A stretch of DNA of 35,379 bases. It comes from Meiothermus sp. CFH 77666 (lineage in GTDB: Bacteria; Deinococcota; Deinococci; Deinococcales; Thermaceae). Location: positions 1 through 35,379 of the forward strand of contig NZ_JAGDFV010000031.1 in assembly GCF_017497985.1 (NCBI RefSeq). The letters are read 5' to 3'. How positions within the stretch are numbered: position 1 is the stretch's first letter; every line of letters starts with the position of its first letter. Under the pieces are notes generated by a model. The model made no database searches. It worked only from the letters and a program-made list of their open reading frames with translations, and was not told the origin of the DNA. The translations under genes were made by a program, and so were the position numbers. Shown here piece by piece: positions 33,364 to 35,379 of the stretch.

Positions 33364-34689
33364 CTATGGCCGCATCCGGGTGTACATGCGCGGGAATGGA
33401 ATAGCCTCGCGGATGTGCTCGATGCCGCAAATCCAGCGCACGGTGCGCTCGAGGCCGATACCAAAGCCCGAGTGCGGTACGGTTCCAAATAGGCGCAAAT
33501 CCATATACCAGTCGAACACCTCTTCGGGTAGCCCATGCTCCCGAATCTTCTGGCGTAGCAGCTCGGGGTCGTGAATGCGCTGCGAACCCCCGATAATCTC
33601 GCCCACGCCCTCGGGGGCCAGCATGTCGGCGTTGAGTACTAGACGCGGGTCTTCGGGGTCGGGTTGCATGTAAAACGCCTTGACTGCCGCCGGGTACTTC
33701 TCCACAAAGATGGGACGGTCAAACCGAATGGTAAGGGCGGCTTCGTGAGGAGCACCGAAGTCGTCGCCCCACTGCATGGGCGTCAGTTCCAGTTCGGGCT
33801 TTTCACGGGCAATCTGGTTGACCAACTCCACGGCCTGGGTGTAGTGAAGGCGGGGGTAGTGGCCCTGGGCGGTGGTTTGCAGCACGGTGGTGTCGCGCTC
33901 GAGCATCTCGAGTTCGCGCTTTTTCTCCTCCAGCACCCGTCCCACCAGATAGGCCACCAGGTCTTCCTGGAGCTGCATATTCTCCTCGTGGGTCATGAAG
34001 GCCACCTCGGGCTCGACCATCCAGAACTCCAGCAGGTGCCGACGGGTTTTGGAGCGCTCGGCCCGGAAGGTGGGGCCAAAGGTATACACCTTGCCGAATG
34101 CCAGAGCCCCGGCCTCGGCGTAAAGCTGGCCCGACTGGGAGAGGTAGGCTTTCTCGCCATCGAACAGGTCTACCTCGAATAAGTCGGTGGTGCCCTCGAC
34201 GGCATTGGGGGTCAGGATGGGGGCATCGAGCCGGATGAAACCCCTCGCGTGGAAGAAGTCGTGGATGGCCCGCTCGAGCTCGTCGCGCACCCGCAGCACC
34301 GCCCAGGCCCGGCGGTGGCGCAGGTAGAGGTGGCGGTGATCCATCAGGAAGTCCACCCCGTGCTCCTTGGGGGTGATGGGGTATTCCTTGCTGGGAAGGG
34401 CTACCACCTTGAGCCCCCGCACCGAGAGTTCATAGCCCCCCGGCGCCCGGCTATCGGCCCGTACCAGGCCGGTGATTTCCAGGGCGGTTTCCTGGGGCAG
34501 GTGGTCGGCCTGCTCGAACTGCTCGTCGGGCAGCTCGCCCTTGAAGGCGGTGGCCTGCATAAAGCCGGTGCCATCGCGCAGTTGGAGAAAGTGAATTTTG
34601 CCTTTGGAGCGGCGAGCCGTGAGCCAGCCGCGTAGCAGCACTTCCTGGCCCTCGTGTTGAGCAATGTCTTCGATAAAAACCCTTTGCAC
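33364..34689 (-). CDS. asnS: Asparaginyl-tRNA synthetase
   Basis: 441 residues from GTG 34689, close to the known Thermus length (438). An N-terminal OB-fold ([20 protein letters not shown] then [10 protein letters not shown]) binds the anticodon. The class II core has motif 2 in [20 protein letters not shown] then [10 protein letters not shown], and motif 3 in [15 protein letters not shown]. The longer in-frame upstream sequence was rejected: TACAAT at 34701-34696 ends 6 nt before this GTG, and the residues before it do not fit the family. The F-R-A-E-x-S-K-T-R-R-H wording favours AsnRS over AspRS. Confidence 0.93.
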   Translation of the reverse strand: MQRVFIEDIAQHEGQEVLLRGWLTARRSKGKIHFLQLRDGTGFMQATAFKGELPDEQFEQADHLPQETALEITGLVRADSRAPGGYELSVRGLKVVALPSKEYPITPKEHGVDFLMDHRHLYLRHRRAWAVLRVRDELERAIHDFFHARGFIRLDAPILTPNAVEGTTDLFEVDLFDGEKAYLSQSGQLYAEAGALAFGKVYTFGPTFRAERSKTRRHLLEFWMVEPEVAFMTHEENMQLQEDLVAYLVGRVLEEKKRELEMLERDTTVLQTTAQGHYPRLHYTQAVELVNQIAREKPELELTPMQWGDDFGAPHEAALTIRFDRPIFVEKYPAAVKAFYMQPDPEDPRLVLNADMLAPEGVGEIIGGSQRIHDPELLRQKIREHGLPEEVFDWYMDLRLFGTVPHSGFGIGLERTVRWICGIEHIREAIPFPRMYTRMRP

Positions 34690-34695
34690 CGGAAG

Positions 34696-34701
34696 ATTGT
34701 A
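34696..34701 (-). promoter_or_regulatory. -10 box (TACAAT) for asnS, leaderless
   Basis: On the minus strand TACAAT ends 6 nt before GTG 34689, so the mRNA would begin at the start codon. No convincing -35 is seen. This supports the choice of GTG. Confidence 0.5.
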
Positions 34702-34774
34702 CAAAAACCAGCAATATTGGGAACATAATCTCGAGGTATATTTTTTCAATTCAGAATAAAGCAATAAGTTGTGC

Positions 34775-34802
34775 TTGACACGATACCCAGGGGGGGTATG
34801 AA
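34775..34802 (+). promoter_or_regulatory. Lipoprotein gene promoter (TTGACA-N16-TATGAA), leaderless
   Basis: TTGACA at 34775-34780 and TATGAA at 34797-34802; ATG 34809 follows after 6 nt. The spacer carries a run of seven G residues. Confidence 0.6.
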
Positions 34803-34808
34803 TGTAAT

Positions 34809-35379
34809 ATGAGAAAACTTGCAAAGCCGACCGTTATATTGGCATTCGTTCTCGGCATTTTCCTTTTTAGTGCCTGCTCCAGCCAGAATAGTCAGCAAGG
34901 AGAAGATTCCAAACCCGAATCTGTCTCCCTATATCAACTATATTCGGTTAGGCTTAGTTCGATTGAAGACAATTTCACACGAAGCCGTGCAGAGGCGTTG
35001 TTTCGCGCTATTCGCTTTGATGGGCAGCATCTGTACGCGGATGAAAGCTTGATCCCACCAGACATTAGCCGAGAAAAAGTAGACGCAATACTGATGGTGC
35101 TGAACGCCGAGATAAGCATCAAAGTTAACCAGCAAAATACGCCTTTATCGCTTCAATCGCTATGGAGCGTTCTGGATGGTCATGAAGGCACGCTTATTCA
35201 TCTAGAGAGTTTGGAGGAAGGGGTATTTCTCCTTGTGCCCCTCGGAAAAGATCAGGCTTTTATCATAATCACATATGAAAGCTGTCTCCATCCCCAGTCC
35301 GTTGCCGTATCTAGCCCAGATACCCGATTCCCGCGAGTACTTGAAAACCCATCATCGCTGGCAAGACCTGCTGCTGATC
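34809..35379 (+). CDS. Lipoprotein of unknown function, 3' end outside window
   Basis: ATG 34809 opens a frame of 190 complete codons with no stop before the edge. A lipoprotein signal is clear: [20 protein letters not shown] then SACSS, with the lipid-bearing Cys at residue 23. The mature part begins with a Ser/Gln/Asp-rich tether and continues as a mixed helix/strand domain with no recognised family. Base composition is visibly more AT-rich than its neighbours (many ATA, TTA and AAA codons), which may mean recent transfer. It is divergent from asnS. Confidence 0.75.
   Translation, partial: MRKLAKPTVILAFVLGIFLFSACSSQNSQQGEDSKPESVSLYQLYSVRLSSIEDNFTRSRAEALFRAIRFDGQHLYADESLIPPDISREKVDAILMVLNAEISIKVNQQNTPLSLQSLWSVLDGHEGTLIHLESLEEGVFLLVPLGKDQAFIIITYESCLHPQSVAVSSPDTRFPRVLENPSSLARPAAD

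Overview
The window looks like chromosomal DNA of a GC-rich thermophile of the Deinococcus-Thermus phylum, most likely a Meiothermus. This rests on the style of the proteins (Mn superoxide dismutase, class II fumarase, AsnRS, a solo CRP regulator), a YpdA-type reductase as found in bacillithiol-using bacteria, many start codons placed directly behind a -10 box (leaderless mRNAs), and a strong excess of the palindrome CTCGAG. The genus is inferred; no search was run.

Layout. 1-1.4 kb: the 5' part of a transposase gene on the minus strand, next to a secreted-type protein that lacks a proper start. 1.4-4.7 kb: sodA and fumC (minus), then a YpdA-like reductase (plus). 4.8-12.5 kb: a branched-chain amino acid cluster, ilvB-ilvN-ilvC-leuA-(nucleotidyltransferase pair)-cimA. 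It is preceded by a promoter, a 24-codon Leu/Val/Ile-rich leader peptide, a possible antiterminator and a terminator, which together form an attenuator. CimA plus IlvBNC would make isoleucine precursors from pyruvate, and LeuA starts the leucine branch. 12.5-16.3 kb: a tightly packed six-gene minus-strand operon ending in nitroreductase, type III polyketide synthase and isoprenylcysteine-methyltransferase-like genes, probably making and methylating a lipid-like polyketide.

16.4-22.3 kb: phosphohexomutase (minus), UvrD/PcrA helicase, a small secreted protein, a degenerate shikimate-dehydrogenase-like protein, and a DUF58 protein (minus). 22.3-23.7 kb: rplJ-rplL with a clear promoter, an L10-binding leader RNA and a terminator. 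23.7-28.1 kb: a protoporphyrinogen-oxidase-like flavoprotein, a secreted parvulin isomerase, and a LolD-like ATPase divergent from a CRP/FNR regulator; two diverged copies of a hairpin-bearing repeat lie in this stretch. 28.1-35.4 kb: a gene-poor stretch with a possible Nudix-like remnant, comB, a membrane diguanylate cyclase, a large von Willebrand A protein, asnS, and an AT-richer lipoprotein gene running off the right edge.

The strongest discovery candidates are the ilv attenuator, the polyketide/nitroreductase/methyltransferase operon, the nucleotidyltransferase pair inserted in the leucine/isoleucine cluster, and the diverged hairpin repeat. No CRISPR array, tRNA or rRNA was seen.
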